Shown in pieces: positions 16,320 to 26,882 of a stretch of 64,000 nt of DNA. The stretch's first letter is position 1, and every line of letters begins with the position of its first letter. The DNA is from JADJNY01 sp046349615 (lineage in GTDB: Bacteria; Planctomycetota; UBA1135; GCA-002686595), in contig JAXMBZ010000007.1 in NCBI GenBank assembly GCA_046349615.1, positions 124,001 through 188,000 on the forward strand. Direction: 5' to 3'. The translations under genes and the position numbers were made by a program. Below the pieces are notes generated by a model that was given only the letters and a program-made list of their open reading frames with translations, was not told where the DNA came from and did not search any database.

Positions 16320-16922
16320 ATGTCCTACGACGCCATCATTCCGTACGTCATCGAGAAGACCGGTCGCGGCGAGCGCACCTACGACATCTACTCGCGCCTG
16401 CTCGAAGACCGGATCGTCTTCATCGGCACGGCGATCGACGACCACGTCGCGAACGCGGTGATGGCGCAGCTCCTCTTCCTCGACAAGACGGGCCGCAACC
16501 AGGACATCAAGATGTACATCAACTCGCCGGGCGGAAGCGTCACGGCGGGCCTCGCGATCTACGACACGATGCAGCTCATCGAACCGCCGATCGCGACGTA
16601 CTGCCTCGGTCAGGCCGCGTCGATGGGCGCCGTGCTCCTCGCGGGCGGCTCGAAGGGCAAGCGCTTCGCGCTCCCCCACTCGCGCGTGATGATCCACCAG
16701 CCGTGGGGCGGCGCTCAGGGCACCGCGCTCGACATGGAGATCCAGGTCAAGGAGATCCTGAAGCTGAAGTCGTCGCTCGAGGACATCCTCTCGAAGCACT
16801 CCGGCAAGAGCGCGAAGGAAGTCAGCAAGGCCTGCGACCGCGACAACTTCATGTCGCCGCAGGAGGCGCTCGAGTTCGGCTTGATCGACCACATCGTCGC
16901 CCGCGAAGGCGACACGAAGTAG
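16320..16922 (+). CDS. clpP: ATP-dependent Clp protease proteolytic subunit ClpP
   Basis: Serine protease subunit forming the 14-mer chamber that degrades proteins unfolded by ClpX or ClpA. At 200 residues it has the normal length. The catalytic triad is visible: Ser101 in GQAASMGAVLL, His126 in VMIHQPWGG and Asp175 in CDRDNFMS. The oxyanion-side motif INSPGGSVTAG is intact at 68-78. The N-terminus MSYDAIIPYVIEKTGRGER is typical of mature ClpP with little or no propeptide. It is followed 12 nt later by clpX. Confidence 0.97.
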   Translation: MSYDAIIPYVIEKTGRGERTYDIYSRLLEDRIVFIGTAIDDHVANAVMAQLLFLDKTGRNQDIKMYINSPGGSVTAGLAIYDTMQLIEPPIATYCLGQAASMGAVLLAGGSKGKRFALPHSRVMIHQPWGGAQGTALDMEIQVKEILKLKSSLEDILSKHSGKSAKEVSKACDRDNFMSPQEALEFGLIDHIVAREGDTK

Positions 16923-16925
16923 AAT
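16920..16925 (+). promoter_or_regulatory. -10-like TAGAAT overlapping the clpP stop codon
   Basis: TAGAAT begins at the TAG stop of clpP and ends 9 nt before the clpX ATG. This is the same spacing as other putative leaderless promoters in this window, so clpX may have its own start in addition to read-through. Confidence 0.4.
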
Positions 16926-16934
16926 CGAGCCAGC

Positions 16935-18398
<1,464 letters not shown>

Positions 18399-18488
18399 CC
18401 TCCGCGCGGCCCGCCGCCGCCGCACGCCGAGCACGAGAACCGGGCTTCCTCGCAACGTCGGCGCTACCCTCGGCCACACGAGGGCGAC

Positions 18489-20864
18489 ATGGACGCCGAA
18501 GCCCATCCCGCGAGCCCCGAGGAGTTCCTCGCGCACGCCGAGAGGCTCCGCGCGCTCGCGCGCCGGCTCGTGCACGACGACGCGCGCGCGGACGACCTCG
18601 TGCAGGAGGCGTGGCTCGAAGCGCAGCGCCGCCCGCGCGCCTCGATCGGGAACCTCGGGAGCTGGCTCGCCGGCGTGCTGCGCAACCTCGCGCGCGAGGA
18701 GCGCCGAGGCTCCGCGCGCCGGACGCGCCGCGAGGGCGCCAGCGCGCGCCAGGAAGCGCTCCCCTCGACCGCGGACGTCGTCGAGCGCATCGAGGGCTTC
18801 CGCGACGTCGCGCGCGAGGTGCAGACGCTCGCGGAGCCCTACCGCACGACGATCGTGCGCCTCTACTTCGACGGGCTCACCGCGGAGGAGCTCGCCGCGC
18901 GCGAGGGCGTCCCCTCCGCGACGGTGCGCTCGCGCCACCTGCGCGCGCTGCAGGAGCTGCGTCGGCGCCTCGACGAGCGCCCCGGCGGCCGCGCGGCATG
19001 GGTCGCGCTGCTCCTGCCCGAGCTCGGCGGACGCGCGCCCGCGACGAGCCTGCGCCTCCTGCCGTGGTTCCTCGGAGTGCTCCTCGTCGCGCTCGGCGCG
19101 TTCGTCGCGTGGAAGACGACACTCCAGAGCCCGACGGCGCCGGACGTCGACCTCGCGACGCGCGCGCAGTCGACGCGTCCGGACGCGCCGCGCGCCGACA
19201 CCCCGCCCGCGGACGAGCCGCGCGACCGCTCCGCTGCGACGACGGAGGACGGCGCGTTCCCCGTCGACCTCGTCCTCGTCGACGCGCGCACGCGGGCGCC
19301 GGTCGCGGACTTCGCGCTCGTCGTCTCCGACGATGCAGGCGCGCGGGAAGAGCTCGTCAGCGACGAGCTCGGCCGAGTTCGCGGAGCGCACGCGTTCGCG
19401 CCGGGCGAGCTCGCGCTGCGCCTCGTCGACGAGCCGCGGCTCGCCGCGTGGCGCGAGCGAAGGATGGCGGACCGCAACCTGCCGTGGATCGTCAACGAGT
19501 CGCACGCGCGCGGCGCGGGCCCGCGCGAGCTCGCGCTCGACGTCGGGCCGACGTTCGAGCTCGGGCTCTCCGGCGCGGTGCCGCCCGACTTCGACGCGCT
19601 CGTCGCGCGCCTCTTCGCGAGCTCGCCCGACGCGCCGGTGCCCGAATCGCGCGCGCCGATCCGTCGCGGTCCGCGCGGCGCGTGGGTGCGCTTCTCGAAC
19701 GAGGCGCGCGCGCTCGCGGGTCCCGCTCCGTGGCGCTTCGAGCTCCAGAGCGACTTCGCGGGCGCGTCCGTGGACGTCGCGTCGCTCGAAGGCGGCGCGC
19801 GCCTCGCGCTCGTCTTCGAGCCGCGCGCGGCGCTCGACGTCGAGCTCGTCGACGAGGACGGCGCCCCCCTCTTCGCGTCCGTGGAGTCCGTGGACGCGCA
19901 CGGAGATCGCCGCGCGCTCGTACCCACCGCGCGCGGACGCGCCTCGATCGGCGGGCTCGCGGTCGGACCGTGCACGCTCGTCGCGCGCGAGCTCGCGCAC
20001 GCGCCCGCGCGTGCGACGCTCGACCTCGTCGCCGGGCAGTGCGCGCGCACGCGGCTCGTGCTCGCGCGCCGCGCAGTTGCCGGCTCGATCGCGGGCGAGC
20101 TGCGCGTCGACGGTCGGCTCGTCCAGAGCGCCTCGATCGTGCTCGCGCCGCGCGACGCGCCGGAGCTCGCGCGGCGCGTCGAGTTCACCACCGATGCGTC
20201 CGGCGCGAAGGAGCGCGTCCCTTTCGCCTTCGACGGGCTCCCCGACGGCGAGTACGTGCTCCGCGCGCGCGTCCCCGGCGTGCATCGCTGGAGCGCGAAC
20301 GGACTCGTCGTTCGCCCCGGCGCGAGCGGGCTCCTGCTCCTCGCCGACGCGGCTTCGCCCGCGCGCGACCTCGTGCTGCGCGCGTTCGACGCGGAGACCG
20401 GCGCGCCGATCGTGCACGTGCAGGCGCGGGTCGACGTCGACGCGAACCTCCCGACGGGCACGCTCGGCGATCCGCGCTCGACGCGGCGGAGCGCGATCCT
20501 CGTCGCGCGGGTGCCGCTCGGCGCCGCGATCGCGTGGACGATCGCGAGCGAAGGCTACGTGCCCGCGTTCGGCGACGAGCGCGCCTTCGAGGACGAGGGC
20601 GACCACCGCGTCGTGCGCGCGAAGCTCGCGCGCGGGTTCGGGCGGCGCGTCGTCGTGCTCGATACGGAAGGGCATCCCGTCGCGCGCGCGCGCGTCGCCG
20701 CGACGGCGCAGGGCGCGGCGGAGACCGACGCCGGCGGCGTCGCGTGGATCACGGCGCCCGCGACGCCGCGCACGCTGACGATCGAGCACGCCGGCCTCCG
20801 GCGCGAGGTCGACGTGCGTACGCTCGAGAGCGACGGCCTCGCGACGTGGACCGTGCGCCTGTGA
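18489..20864 (+). CDS. ECF-like sigma factor fused to a membrane helix and large extracytoplasmic region
   Basis: 791 residues. Residues about 15-80 match sigma region 2 (ARRLVHDDARADDLVQEAWLE) and 108-163 region 4 with a helix-turn-helix (LTAEELAAREGVPSATVRSR). One strong membrane helix follows at 188-208 (LPWFLGVLLVALGAFVAW), then about 580 residues of repeated beta-rich modules resembling carboxypeptidase-regulatory-like or Ig-like domains (VDLVLVDARTRAPVADFALV, LDVELVDEDGAPLFASV, VVVLDTEGHPVARARV). The polymerase-binding part would be cytoplasmic and the modules outside. No anti-sigma gene is adjacent. The frame is continuous with uniform codon use, so a sequencing fusion is unlikely. The gene converges on the next one with 4 nt between stops. 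Confidence 0.82.
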   Translation: MDAEAHPASPEEFLAHAERLRALARRLVHDDARADDLVQEAWLEAQRRPRASIGNLGSWLAGVLRNLAREERRGSARRTRREGASARQEALPSTADVVERIEGFRDVAREVQTLAEPYRTTIVRLYFDGLTAEELAAREGVPSATVRSRHLRALQELRRRLDERPGGRAAWVALLLPELGGRAPATSLRLLPWFLGVLLVALGAFVAWKTTLQSPTAPDVDLATRAQSTRPDAPRADTPPADEPRDRSAATTEDGAFPVDLVLVDARTRAPVADFALVVSDDAGAREELVSDELGRVRGAHAFAPGELALRLVDEPRLAAWRERRMADRNLPWIVNESHARGAGPRELALDVGPTFELGLSGAVPPDFDALVARLFASSPDAPVPESRAPIRRGPRGAWVRFSNEARALAGPAPWRFELQSDFAGASVDVASLEGGARLALVFEPRAALDVELVDEDGAPLFASVESVDAHGDRRALVPTARGRASIGGLAVGPCTLVARELAHAPARATLDLVAGQCARTRLVLARRAVAGSIAGELRVDGRLVQSASIVLAPRDAPELARRVEFTTDASGAKERVPFAFDGLPDGEYVLRARVPGVHRWSANGLVVRPGASGLLLLADAASPARDLVLRAFDAETGAPIVHVQARVDVDANLPTGTLGDPRSTRRSAILVARVPLGAAIAWTIASEGYVPAFGDERAFEDEGDHRVVRAKLARGFGRRVVVLDTEGHPVARARVAATAQGAAETDAGGVAWITAPATPRTLTIEHAGLRREVDVRTLESDGLATWTVRL

Positions 20865-20868
20865 CGCG

Positions 20869-23800
20869 TCACTCGATCGCGCCGGGGAAGGCCTGCGCGT
20901 AGCTCGCGAGGAGCGCCTTCGCGTCCTTCGCCGCGGCGAGCTCCTTCGCGAGCCAGCGCGCGCGCTCCGCGAGCCACACGTCGCTCTTCGCGTCGAGCTT
21001 CGCGACGATCCCGTCGACGCTCGTGCGCGCCTTCTCGAGCGCGCCGGAGCGCAGGTGCTGCTCGGCCGCGCGCAGCTTGTTCTCGAGCCCCTTCGCCGTC
21101 TGCCACGCGCCGCTCTTCGTGCGCTTCTCGAGCGTCGCCGCGGCGTCGACCGCCGCCTTCGAGCCGGGGAAGAGCCGCGCGAGCTCCTCGAGCGCGCGCA
21201 CGGACTGCACGAGGCGTCCGTCCTTCGCGAAGGACTCGGAGAGCGCGACGCGCGCTTCCGCCTCGCGGTCGAGGCGCGCGAGCAGCGTCCGCGCCGCCGC
21301 GACGCTCGGGTGCGCCGACTCGAGCTTCGCGACCGGGCCCGCGAGCTCCGCCGCACGCGCGAACTCGCCGCGCGCGAGCGCCGCGCGCGCGTCGTCCACG
21401 GCCTTCGCGGCCTGCGCGAGCTCCGCGAGCTTCTCCTTGCGCACGAGCTCGTCGAACGGCTCGTCGAGCAGGCTCCCGAACTGCGCCTGCCAGTCCGGGT
21501 TCCCCTCCCACACGACGCGGCCGTCGAGCCCGAGCAGCTTCGCGTGCGGCAACTGCACGGCGAGAATCGCGTAGTCGTCGAAGGCCGCGTGCACGTGGTT
21601 GAGCCCGATCGGGTACGGCACCGGATGGTCGGCGAGAAAGCGCTCGAGCGCCGCGGGCTCGTCGTCGCTGACGAGCAGGATCGGGATCGAGAGCGCGGCG
21701 TACTTCTCCGCGAGCTTCGCGATGCCCGGCAACTGCGGCACGTGCTGCTCCTGGTACGTCGTCCAGAAGACGAGGAGCACGGGCCAGCCGCGCAGTCGAT
21801 CGAGGTCGCCGTCCTTCGGCGGCGTGCCGATCCAACGCTCGACGCGCAGGAGCGGCGGGAGCTGGTTCGCGTAGCTCTTCTGGCCCGCGGGCGCGCGCTC
21901 CGGCTTCTCCACGGACGCGTCGACCGCGGCCGCGCGGCGGCCGATCGGCGTGCGCCGCGGGAGGCTCGGGTCGAAGTCGAGGAACTTGATCTCGCGGAAC
22001 GCGCTGTTCCCCGTGCCCGCGAGCAGGCCGAAGTCGCCCGCGAGTTCGGCGCGCGACGCGAAGAGGTAGTCGACCGCCTCGACGCCGTCGAGCGACGCGA
22101 CGAGGCGCGTGCCCGCGACGTCGAGCCGCAGCACGTGCCACTCTCCCTTCAACGCCGTCTTCGTGCGCACGAGCGGCTTCCCGTCCGTGCCGAAGCGCGC
22201 GAGGTCGACGTAGCCCTCGGGCAGGATCACGAGCCCGTGGAAGTCGCCGTCCTGCTTCTTCCCGAAGCAGAGCCCCGCCATGCGGCAGTCGGCGCGGAGC
22301 TGGATCTCCGCGGAGAGCGACCAATCGCCGGACGGCCGCTCGTCGACGAACAAGCGGCGGAACGCGAAGCTGCGCTCCTTGGGCGCGTTCGGCGCGGGCT
22401 TGTCGCCGGTCGACGGGCGCGCGGCGACGTCGGGGTCGACGTCGATGTGCGCGAGGATCGCGCCGTCCTTCACCTCGAAGTCCTTCTCGCCCCCGCCATA
22501 GAAGCCCGCGAGCGTGCGCTCGTCGAAGAGCAGCCTCCAGCGCTCGAGCGACACGTGGAAGCGATCGCAGACCGCGAAGTAGCGGCGCACCGCCTCCGCG
22601 TTCGGCGGCTCCGCCGTCGCGGGACCGCGCAGCACGGTCGCGGCCATCGTCCCGAAGCCGAGCTTCTCGTACTCGCCCGCGAGGTCGAGCGCGTCGACGT
22701 GGAACTTCGCGCGCAGCTCGGCGAGCCGCTTGGCGCTCGTGTCGAGACGCGCGATGCGGACGAGCGCGTCTTCGCGCTTCTTCGCGAGCACCGCGGCCGC
22801 GTTCGCCGCTCCGTTCGCAGGCGCGTTCGCGCCGTTCGCGTCCGCGGGTGCGTCGAGCGCGGTCGCCGCGAGCCACTGCCGCAGCACGCCCGCCGCGCGG
22901 TCGCCCTGCTTCGCCGTCTCGAGCACGCTCGCGAGCTTCCAGAGCACGTCGGGATGGCCCGGGTCCCGCTCGAGCGAGCGTCCATAGAGCTCGATCGCGC
23001 GCTCGACGTCGCCGAGCGCGAGCTCCTTGTCGCCGCGCTCCTCGTACCGCCGCGCGGCGTCGAGCTTGCCCTTGTCCATCGCCTCGAGGTCGAGGATCCA
23101 CGCCTGGAACGCCTTCTCGAACTCCTCGATCGTCGTGATGCCCGGCACCTTCGGCCGCGTCACGAAGAAGTCGACGAAGCGCTCGAGGTGCTTGTCGTTC
23201 GTGTACTGCTGGAAGTACTCGCGCATCGACGCGCGGTAGAGCAGGCGGCCGTTCGCGTCCTCGGCGTTGTAGAGGTAGTAGACGATCCCCCAGCCCCACG
23301 GGTAGTAGACGCGGTAGTCGTCGACCCGTCCCTGGATCACGTCGGCGAGCTTGTGCGGCTTCGCGCCCTTCAAGTCGTCGACGAGCGGGTAGAGCCGTCC
23401 GGGCGCCACGAGGTTCCAGTCGAGCCTGCCGTTCGAGAGGAGACGCGTGCCCTCGAAGAACGACGCCATGCCTTCGTTCAACCACGCGGGCACCGACGAG
23501 CCGCCCGCGAGCGACGTGAACTGGTGGCTCGCCTCGTGGAAGAGCGTCTGCAGCATGTCGTTCAGGCTGCCCTCGTTCTTCGAGCGCGCGTCGTAGGTGA
23601 CGACGTTCGTCCCGTCCCAATGCCCCGCGGCCCAATCGACGGGCTGGTGGCCGAGCGTCTTGTACTCCTCGCCGTTCTTGAAGATCCACACGCCCGCCTT
23701 CGGGATCGACTCGCCCTTCGTCTTGTACTGGTGGAACTGGCGGTAGAAGACCTGCACCTGCTCCATCGCGTTCGCGGCGGTCTTGAGCACGCGGTAGCCC

Positions 23801-24489
23801 GCGTTCGTGCGCACGGAGTAGTGCTCGGTGTCGAGCGTCCACGCCTTCTCCCACTCGACGTGCAGCAGATCGTTCTTCGCGACCCAGTCCTCGGTGACGC
23901 CCGCGAGCGGATCCGCTCCGCCCGTCTCGTCGGCGACCGCGAGCTCGTTGCCGCCTTCCTTGCGGATGCGCTCGAGCCCCGCGGCGAGGTCGGGGTGCTC
24001 GGGATCGGTGGCGAGCGCCTCGCGCAGGATCGCGCGCGCGGAGTGCCACGCGAGGTGGTCCATCTGCTCGTTCGCGAGCTTCAGGAGGCGCGAGACGTAC
24101 TCGCGCCGCAGCGTGTCGAGGCGACGACGGAGCGGGTCCTGCTCGACGACGAAGCGCGCGAGCTCGTCGCGCACCTTCGTGAGCTCCGCGGGCTTCTCCT
24201 TGCGATGGCGCCACTCCTCGAGGAACCGGTCCGCGTAGCCGAGCGCCGCGTCGAGCTTCGACTGGGCGCGGTCGACGCCGGTGAGAGCCGCGAGCGCGCC
24301 GAGGTGGTCCGCCTCGCGCTCGAGCACGCGCTCGTAGCTCGCGCGCGCCTCGTCGAGCCGGCCCGCGGCCTCCGCGGCGCGGCCCTTCTCGAACCAGCGC
24401 GCGACGAAGTCCGATCCCGAGCCGGGCGACGCGGAAGCGCAGAAGAGGGCGAGGAGCAGGGCGAGCGCGGGGAAGCGGGAGCGATGCAC
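20869..24489 (-). CDS. Secreted multidomain protein: TPR, gluzincin-like protease (DUF1570-like), DUF1080-like and Cys-less thioredoxin-like domains
   Basis: 1206 residues starting at GTG 24489, supported by GGAGG 6 nt upstream; an in-frame ATG at 24525 would precede the signal peptide by 12 odd residues. Parts in order: signal peptide (6-20); TPR-like helices (28-180); a metalloprotease domain with HEASH at 318-322 and a third ligand candidate in NEGMASFFEG (about 338-347); more TPR (about 480-545); a beta-sandwich resembling DUF1080 (about 650-830, LLFDERTLAGFYGGGEKDF); and a thioredoxin/TlpA-like domain in which the usual WCxxC is WTTYQEQH, so no redox Cys. A C-terminal helical region ends the protein. 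It probably acts outside the cytoplasm; substrate unknown. Confidence 0.8.
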   Translation of the reverse strand: MHRSRFPALALLLALFCASASPGSGSDFVARWFEKGRAAEAAGRLDEARASYERVLEREADHLGALAALTGVDRAQSKLDAALGYADRFLEEWRHRKEKPAELTKVRDELARFVVEQDPLRRRLDTLRREYVSRLLKLANEQMDHLAWHSARAILREALATDPEHPDLAAGLERIRKEGGNELAVADETGGADPLAGVTEDWVAKNDLLHVEWEKAWTLDTEHYSVRTNAGYRVLKTAANAMEQVQVFYRQFHQYKTKGESIPKAGVWIFKNGEEYKTLGHQPVDWAAGHWDGTNVVTYDARSKNEGSLNDMLQTLFHEASHQFTSLAGGSSVPAWLNEGMASFFEGTRLLSNGRLDWNLVAPGRLYPLVDDLKGAKPHKLADVIQGRVDDYRVYYPWGWGIVYYLYNAEDANGRLLYRASMREYFQQYTNDKHLERFVDFFVTRPKVPGITTIEEFEKAFQAWILDLEAMDKGKLDAARRYEERGDKELALGDVERAIELYGRSLERDPGHPDVLWKLASVLETAKQGDRAAGVLRQWLAATALDAPADANGANAPANGAANAAAVLAKKREDALVRIARLDTSAKRLAELRAKFHVDALDLAGEYEKLGFGTMAATVLRGPATAEPPNAEAVRRYFAVCDRFHVSLERWRLLFDERTLAGFYGGGEKDFEVKDGAILAHIDVDPDVAARPSTGDKPAPNAPKERSFAFRRLFVDERPSGDWSLSAEIQLRADCRMAGLCFGKKQDGDFHGLVILPEGYVDLARFGTDGKPLVRTKTALKGEWHVLRLDVAGTRLVASLDGVEAVDYLFASRAELAGDFGLLAGTGNSAFREIKFLDFDPSLPRRTPIGRRAAAVDASVEKPERAPAGQKSYANQLPPLLRVERWIGTPPKDGDLDRLRGWPVLLVFWTTYQEQHVPQLPGIAKLAEKYAALSIPILLVSDDEPAALERFLADHPVPYPIGLNHVHAAFDDYAILAVQLPHAKLLGLDGRVVWEGNPDWQAQFGSLLDEPFDELVRKEKLAELAQAAKAVDDARAALARGEFARAAELAGPVAKLESAHPSVAAARTLLARLDREAEARVALSESFAKDGRLVQSVRALEELARLFPGSKAAVDAAATLEKRTKSGAWQTAKGLENKLRAAEQHLRSGALEKARTSVDGIVAKLDAKSDVWLAERARWLAKELAAAKDAKALLASYAQAFPGAIE

Positions 24490-24631
24490 GAGGTCCTCCG
24501 GGGCGGGACCAAGGTACCCGCGCACGGACGCCCGGCAACCCGGTCGAGTGCCCGACCTCGCGCTCCTACGCAGCGCGTGCGGCGCGCGAACGTTCCCCGA
24601 CGCGAGGCTCGCGATCCGAGGCCCCCGCGCC

Positions 24632-24637
24632 TATCCT
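24632..24637 (+). promoter_or_regulatory. -10-like TATCCT before the DHH gene
   Basis: TATCCT ends 9 nt before the ATG at 24647. There is no Shine-Dalgarno sequence, consistent with a leaderless or nearly leaderless transcript. Confidence 0.5.
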
Positions 24638-24646
24638 CTCCGCCCC

Positions 24647-25615
24647 ATGTCCTCGGACCCGCTCACGATCCACTACCACCGCGACTTCGACGGAATGGTG
24701 TCCGCGGCGGTCCTCGCGTGGATGCTCGAGCGCAAGACGGGTGAGCGCCCGCTGTGGCGCAGCGTGAACTACGACCAGCGCGAGGACTGGCTCTCGTTCG
24801 AGGCCGGGAAGCGGTTCGCGATCGTCGACTTCCACTTCCACCCGCGCGCCGAGTTCTGGTTCGACCACCACCCGACGACGTTCCTCACCGACGCGCTGCG
24901 CTCCGCCTACACGGCGAACGAGCGCTGGCGCTGGGACGAGACCTCGCCCTCGTGCCCGCCGATCATCCTGCGCCACGCGCAGGAGCACTGGGACCTCGGT
25001 CCGCCCGAGCGCTTCCGCGAGATGGCGCACTGGTCGAACGTGATCGACGCCGCGCGCTTCGAATCCGTCGAGCAGGCCGTCTTCGGCGAGGATCCCGCCC
25101 TGCGCATCATGCGCGCGCTCACGGTCGCGCCGACGCCGGACTGGGTCGACACGATCGTCACGGGCATGGTCGACCTCGACCTCGGGGCCGTCGCCTCGCG
25201 GGGCGACGTCGAGAAGGCGTACCAGCGCGCCTCGAAGAACCGCGACCGCGCGCTCGAACAGTTCCCGCCGACGATCGCGTGGAAGAAGGACGCGGTCCTC
25301 CTCTACGACGCGTCGAGCGACAAGATCCGCCGCGAGCGCTTCGCCGCGTTCTACCACCACCCCGACATCCACTACTCCGTCGGCGTGATCCCGACGCGCT
25401 CGGGCTTCCACGTCAGCGCCGGCGAGAACCCGTGGAACCCGCCGCCCGAACGCGCCGCGACGAACGGCGCGCACATCGGGACGATCATGGAGCGCTACGG
25501 CGGCGGCGGGCACAAGGCCGTCGGCGGCGCGAACCCGCCGAACCTCGCCGAGGCGCGCCGCGTCGCGGCGGAGATCGCGGACACGCTGCGCGCCGCGCTG
25601 CGCGGGGCGAGCTGA
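24647..25615 (+). CDS. DHH-family phosphoesterase
   Basis: Predicted metal-dependent phosphoesterase, 322 residues, cytoplasmic. The N-terminal DHH domain has HYHRDFDGMVSAAVL (9-23, in place of the common DxDG motif), VDFHFHP and the name motif in FDHHPTTF. The C-terminal DHHA1 domain carries GGGGHKAVGG near 285-294. Relatives act as nanoRNases, pAp phosphatases or cyclic-dinucleotide phosphodiesterases; the sequence does not decide which. It is followed by rlmN after 16 nt in the same direction. The ATG at 24647 is chosen because the domain begins at once and the -10-like TATCCT lies 9 nt away. Confidence 0.85.
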   Translation: MSSDPLTIHYHRDFDGMVSAAVLAWMLERKTGERPLWRSVNYDQREDWLSFEAGKRFAIVDFHFHPRAEFWFDHHPTTFLTDALRSAYTANERWRWDETSPSCPPIILRHAQEHWDLGPPERFREMAHWSNVIDAARFESVEQAVFGEDPALRIMRALTVAPTPDWVDTIVTGMVDLDLGAVASRGDVEKAYQRASKNRDRALEQFPPTIAWKKDAVLLYDASSDKIRRERFAAFYHHPDIHYSVGVIPTRSGFHVSAGENPWNPPPERAATNGAHIGTIMERYGGGGHKAVGGANPPNLAEARRVAAEIADTLRAALRGAS

Positions 25616-25631
25616 CGGCGGAGGCGCGCGC

Positions 25632-26723
25632 GTGGACGGCGCATCGAACGCGGAATCCGGAGCCGGCGCGCCCGCGTCGCTCTTCGCGCTCTCGAAGGAC
25701 GCGCTCGCCGCGCGCGTCGTCGAGCTCGGCGGCAAGCCGTTCCACGCGAGGATCCTGCGCGAGAACGTGCTCGCGAAAGGCGAGCTCGACTACGCGCGGA
25801 TGACGTCGCTCCCCGCCGCGCTGCGGGCGCGGCTCGAGGCGGAACTCCCCGTCTTCTCCGGCCGCGAGGTCGCGCGCACGAGCGCCGCGGACAAGACGAC
25901 GAAGCTCCTGATCGAGTTCCCGCGCGACGCGCGGCGCGAGGTCTCCGTCGAGACGGTGCACATGCCGAGCCTCTGGGTCGGCGGCGACGGCGAGCACGTC
26001 CCCGGCGCGACGCTCTGCGTGTCGACGCAGGCGGGCTGCCCGATCGGCTGTCCGTTCTGCGCGTCGGGACAGCTCGGCCTCGCGCGCAACCTCGAGGCCC
26101 ACGAGATCGTCGAGCAGTACGTGCGCGGCCGCGCGCTCGGCCCGCTCGCGCGCAGCGTCGTCATGGGCATGGGCGAGCCGCTCCTCAACTACGAGAACCT
26201 CTCGGCGGCGCTCGACGTCGTCCACGACGAGATGGGGCTCGGCGCGCGCAAGATCACCGTGTCGACGGTCGGCTTTCCCGAGCGCTTGAACAAGCTCGCG
26301 CCGAAGAAGCCGCGGTTCCAGCTCGCGATCAGCCTGCACACGCCCTTCCAGGAGCAGCGCGACGTGCTCGTGCCCGCGATGAAGGGCGTCCCGATCGAGG
26401 ACATCCTCGCCGCGGGCGACTTCTGGTTCGCGACGACGGGCCGCGAGATCACGTACGAGGTGATCCTGCTCGGCGGCGACAACGACACGCCGCTGCACGC
26501 GGAGCGCCTCGTGGCGCTCCTGCGCGGTCGGCGCTGCAGCGTGAACCTGATCCCGTTCAATCCCGTCGCGGGGAGCCCGTTCCGGCGGCCATCCCCCGAG
26601 CGCGTCGAGGACTTCCGCGCCGCGCTCGAGCACGGCGGCCTCGTCGCGACGGTGCGCTGGTCGCGCGGCGTCGAGAGCGACGCGGCGTGCGGGCAGCTGC
26701 GGCTGCGCAGCGCGAAGCCGTAG
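25632..26723 (+). CDS. rlmN: Dual-specificity RNA methyltransferase RlmN (radical SAM)
   Basis: Methylates C2 of A2503 in 23S rRNA and A37 in some tRNAs by radical SAM chemistry. The 363 residues start at GTG. The cluster-binding CxxxCxxC is C136/C140/C143 in GCPIGCPFCASG; the second catalytic Cys pair is C129 (LCVSTQAG) and C353 (DAACGQL). VVMGMGEPLLNYEN and ITVSTVGFPERL are conserved RlmN motifs. RlmN is preferred over Cfr because of the chromosomal setting and the overall length and motif spelling, but activity on C8 cannot be judged by eye. It probably shares a transcript with the DHH gene. Confidence 0.92.
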   Translation: MDGASNAESGAGAPASLFALSKDALAARVVELGGKPFHARILRENVLAKGELDYARMTSLPAALRARLEAELPVFSGREVARTSAADKTTKLLIEFPRDARREVSVETVHMPSLWVGGDGEHVPGATLCVSTQAGCPIGCPFCASGQLGLARNLEAHEIVEQYVRGRALGPLARSVVMGMGEPLLNYENLSAALDVVHDEMGLGARKITVSTVGFPERLNKLAPKKPRFQLAISLHTPFQEQRDVLVPAMKGVPIEDILAAGDFWFATTGREITYEVILLGGDNDTPLHAERLVALLRGRRCSVNLIPFNPVAGSPFRRPSPERVEDFRAALEHGGLVATVRWSRGVESDAACGQLRLRSAKP

Positions 26724-26860
26724 CTCGACGGAGCGCTGCGACTGCGCTCTCCCGGCGCTCGCCCTACGGAGAGCGGCGGCTGCGGGGCGTGGAGCGCGCC
26801 TCCTACGACTTCGCGTTCCCTGCAACGCCGCGGCGAGCCCCCGCAAGAGGACGCGTCCGG

Positions 26861-26866
26861 TATCCT
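26861..26866 (+). promoter_or_regulatory. -10-like TATCCT before the first DNRLRE-type gene
   Basis: TATCCT ends 16 nt before the ATG at 26883; GAAGGAAG (26871-26878) between them looks like a ribosome binding site. This is a short-leader rather than a leaderless arrangement. Confidence 0.45.
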
Positions 26867-26882
26867 CGTCGAAGGAAGCCCC

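Noticed and set aside
20861..20872. GTGACGCGTCAC palindrome between convergent stop codons as an operator
   Set aside because: It is formed mainly by the two opposing TGA stop codons only 4 nt apart, so symmetry is a by-product of gene arrangement.
25632..26723. Possible Cfr resistance methyltransferase instead of RlmN
   Set aside because: Both share the radical SAM motif, but length, motif spelling and the plain chromosomal setting next to a DHH gene fit housekeeping RlmN.
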